This document shows positions 62,430-64,000 of a stretch of DNA of 64,000 nt, one piece after another. Positions within the stretch are counted from its first letter, which is position 1, and every line of letters starts with the position of its first letter. A program made the position numbers and the translations under genes. The stretch comes from an uncultured Flavobacteriaceae bacterium (GTDB lineage Bacteria > Bacteroidota > Bacteroidia > Flavobacteriales > Flavobacteriaceae): NCBI GenBank assembly GCA_947500435.1, contig CANMRV010000002.1, positions 372,001 through 436,000 on the forward strand, in the 5' to 3' direction. The notes under the pieces were generated by a model that made no database searches, had not been told where the DNA came from, and was given only the letters and a program-made list of their open reading frames with translations.

Positions 62430-64000
62430 CTATACCTGCAAAACCCCCAAATTAAAAGGCTTTTCAATCGGTGCATGATTCGCCGCCTCGATTCCCATAG
62501 AAATCCATTTTCGGGTATCCGTAGGTTCTATTATCGCATCCGTCCATAAACGAGCGGCAGCATAATAGGGGGAAACCTGATTATCGTAACGGTCTTTGAT
62601 TTTATTAAAAAGTTCCGCCTCCTTTTCTTTAGTAATGGTTTCACCTTTCTTCTTTAAAGATGCTGTTTCGATTTGAAGCAAGACTTTTGCCGCGGAATTC
62701 CCACTCATAACAGCTAACTCGGCACTTGGCCATGCAACAATTAATCTTGGGTCGTATGCTTTTCCACACATGGCGTAATTTCCTGCACCATAACTGTTTC
62801 CGATAACTACGGTGAATTTTGGAACGACGGAATTACTAACCGCGTTTACCATTTTTGCGCCGTCTTTGATGATTCCACCATGCTCACTTTTGCTTCCTAC
62901 CATGAATCCAGTCACATCTTGTAGGAAGACCAATGGAATTTTCTTTTGATTGCAATTGGCAATAAAACGGGTTGCTTTATCCGCAGAATCGGAATAGATA
63001 ACCCCACCAAATTGCATTTCGCCTTTGGCATTCTTAACCACCTTGCGTTGATTGGCAACAATGCCAACGGCCCATCCATCAATACGGGCATAACCTGTAA
63101 GAATGGTTTTTCCGTAGTCTTCTTTATACTGTTCGAATTCAGAATTATCAACCAAACGATTTATGATTTCAAGCATGTCATATTGGTCATGGCGCATTTG
63201 GGGCAAAGTGCCGTATAATTCTTTAGGGTCTAATTTTGGCTTCTGGGCTTTCTCTCGATTGTAACCGGCCTTGTCAAAATCACCAATTTTTCCAACAATA
63301 TTTTTAATCTTGTCCAAAGCGTCTTTGTCATCCTTAGCCTTGTAATCGGTTACTCCGCTGATTTCGCAATGCGTTGCAGCTCCACCGAGGGTTTCATTAT
63401 CTATGGATTCTCCAATTGCCGCTTTTACCAAATAGCTGCCGGCTAAGAAAATACTCCCAGTTTTATCGACTATCAAAGCTTCATCACTCATAATAGGCAA
63501 GTAGGCGCCACCGGCGACACAACTTCCCATAACTGCGGAAATCTGTGTAATCCCCATACTACTCATTACGGCATTGTTTCTAAAAATGCGTCCGAAGTGC
63601 TCCTTATCTGGAAATATCTCATCCTGCATAGGCAGATAAACACCAGCGCTATCTACCAAATAAATGATGGGAAGCTTATTTTCGATAGCGATTTCTTGTG
63701 CTCGCAAATTTTTCTTTCCGGTAATGGGGAACCAAGCTCCAGCCTTTACTGTAGCATCGTTTGCAACAACAATACATTGCTTTCCTTTTATATGCCCGAT
63801 TTTAATAACGACCCCACCCGATGGACAACCTCCATGCTCTTCGTACATACCTTCGCCTACCAAAGCCCCAATTTCAACTGCTTTAGAATCATCGTCCAAA
63901 AGGTAAGCGATACGCTCTCTTGCGGTCATTTTTCCTTTGGCATGATGCTTTTCAATGCGGCTCTTTCCACCACCTAACTTTACTTGGGCAAGGCGTTTTT
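62430..64000 (-). CDS. Acyl-CoA carboxylase carboxyltransferase subunit, MCC-beta-like (5' truncated)
   Basis: The frame is open to the window edge; the ATG at 63929 is internal, since upstream codons read RLAQVKLGGGKSRIEKHHAK, a conserved start region of these enzymes. It transfers a carboxyl group from biotin to an acyl-CoA, as the beta part of a two-subunit enzyme. Motifs: YEEHGGCPSGGVV, VDSAGVYLPMQDEIFPDKEHFGRIF, MGSCVAGGAYLP, GGAATHCEISGVTD and NSYGAGNYAMCGKAYDPRL. The VDSAGVYLP/FPDKEHFG pattern is closest to methylcrotonyl- or geranyl-CoA carboxylase beta chains. The biotin subunit is outside the window. Confidence 0.93.
   Translation of the reverse strand, partial: KRLAQVKLGGGKSRIEKHHAKGKMTARERIAYLLDDDSKAVEIGALVGEGMYEEHGGCPSGGVVIKIGHIKGKQCIVVANDATVKAGAWFPITGKKNLRAQEIAIENKLPIIYLVDSAGVYLPMQDEIFPDKEHFGRIFRNNAVMSSMGITQISAVMGSCVAGGAYLPIMSDEALIVDKTGSIFLAGSYLVKAAIGESIDNETLGGAATHCEISGVTDYKAKDDKDALDKIKNIVGKIGDFDKAGYNREKAQKPKLDPKELYGTLPQMRHDQYDMLEIINRLVDNSEFEQYKEDYGKTILTGYARIDGWAVGIVANQRKVVKNAKGEMQFGGVIYSDSADKATRFIANCNQKKIPLVFLQDVTGFMVGSKSEHGGIIKDGAKMVNAVSNSVVPKFTVVIGNSYGAGNYAMCGKAYDPRLIVAWPSAELAVMSGNSAAKVLLQIETASLKKKGETITKEKEAELFNKIKDRYDNQVSPYYAAARLWTDAIIEPTDTRKWISMGIEAANHAPIEKPFNLGVLQV

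Noticed and set aside
1..64000. CRISPR arrays, prophage or insertion sequences
   Set aside because: No regular repeat-spacer series and no transposase, integrase or phage structural gene in any frame.

Overview
The window is chromosomal DNA from a member of the Bacteroidota, almost certainly a marine Flavobacteriaceae. Support for this: low GC; many short lipoproteins with a Cys near residue 18-25; SusC-type N-terminal and plug domains; a TPR-transmembrane-AraC hybrid regulator; a LytTR regulator next to a HisKA_2 kinase; a men gene cluster of flavobacterial type; and almost no Shine-Dalgarno sequences. A genus cannot be fixed from the sequence. I found no rRNA, convincing tRNA, CRISPR array, transposase, integrase or phage gene.

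Layout. 1-15 kb: a truncated ABC-F ATPase, a lipoprotein, a two-helix membrane protein, a fasciclin protein, pheT, a thioredoxin-like lipoprotein, leuB-leuA, a TPR-like protein, an EamA transporter and a YtcJ-type amidohydrolase. 14.8-22.3 kb: a frameshifted YkgJ-type Cys-cluster gene, then a minus-strand run of small lipoproteins, a DUF4412 protein and a long OmpA-domain lipoprotein, preceded by the AraC hybrid regulator and a DUF4252 lipoprotein. 22.4-31 kb: panB-lspA-pseudouridine synthase, two Gfo/Idh/MocA oxidoreductases (one paired with a DUF1080 protein), a VOC protein, sdaA and a DUF1801 protein. 31-37 kb: dnaK with a distinctive upstream palindrome and -24/-12-like element, a metallophosphoesterase, two GNATs and an esterase.

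36.9-50.5 kb is the menaquinone cluster: a PaaI-type thioesterase, menF, menD, DUF2853, a CvfB-like protein, a SPOR-like protein, menA, a LytTR regulator, a HisKA_2 kinase, an SDR (opposite strand), menC, a CPBP protease and menE. menB is absent from the window, so the naphthoate ring-closing enzyme must be encoded elsewhere.

50.6-62.4 kb is the most unusual part. Six proteins carry the N-terminal pieces of a SusC/TonB-dependent transporter (carboxypeptidase-regulatory-like beta-sandwich and/or plug) but no outer-membrane barrel. One is nearly plug-only. One is fused to a VWA/YfbK-type module. Four tandem paralogues of about 580-590 residues join beta-sandwich, plug, a helical TPR-like region and a C-terminal beta-rich domain that resembles YfaP/DUF2135. 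A perfect 9-bp direct repeat with 21-bp periodicity (LytTR-site geometry) sits just upstream of the first gene. I regard this locus as the best candidate for an undescribed system. The window ends in a truncated acyl-CoA carboxylase carboxyltransferase gene.

Convergent gene ends are either a few bases apart or hold a strong hairpin or a dispersed repeat (7853-8077, 25023-25161, 35050-35078).
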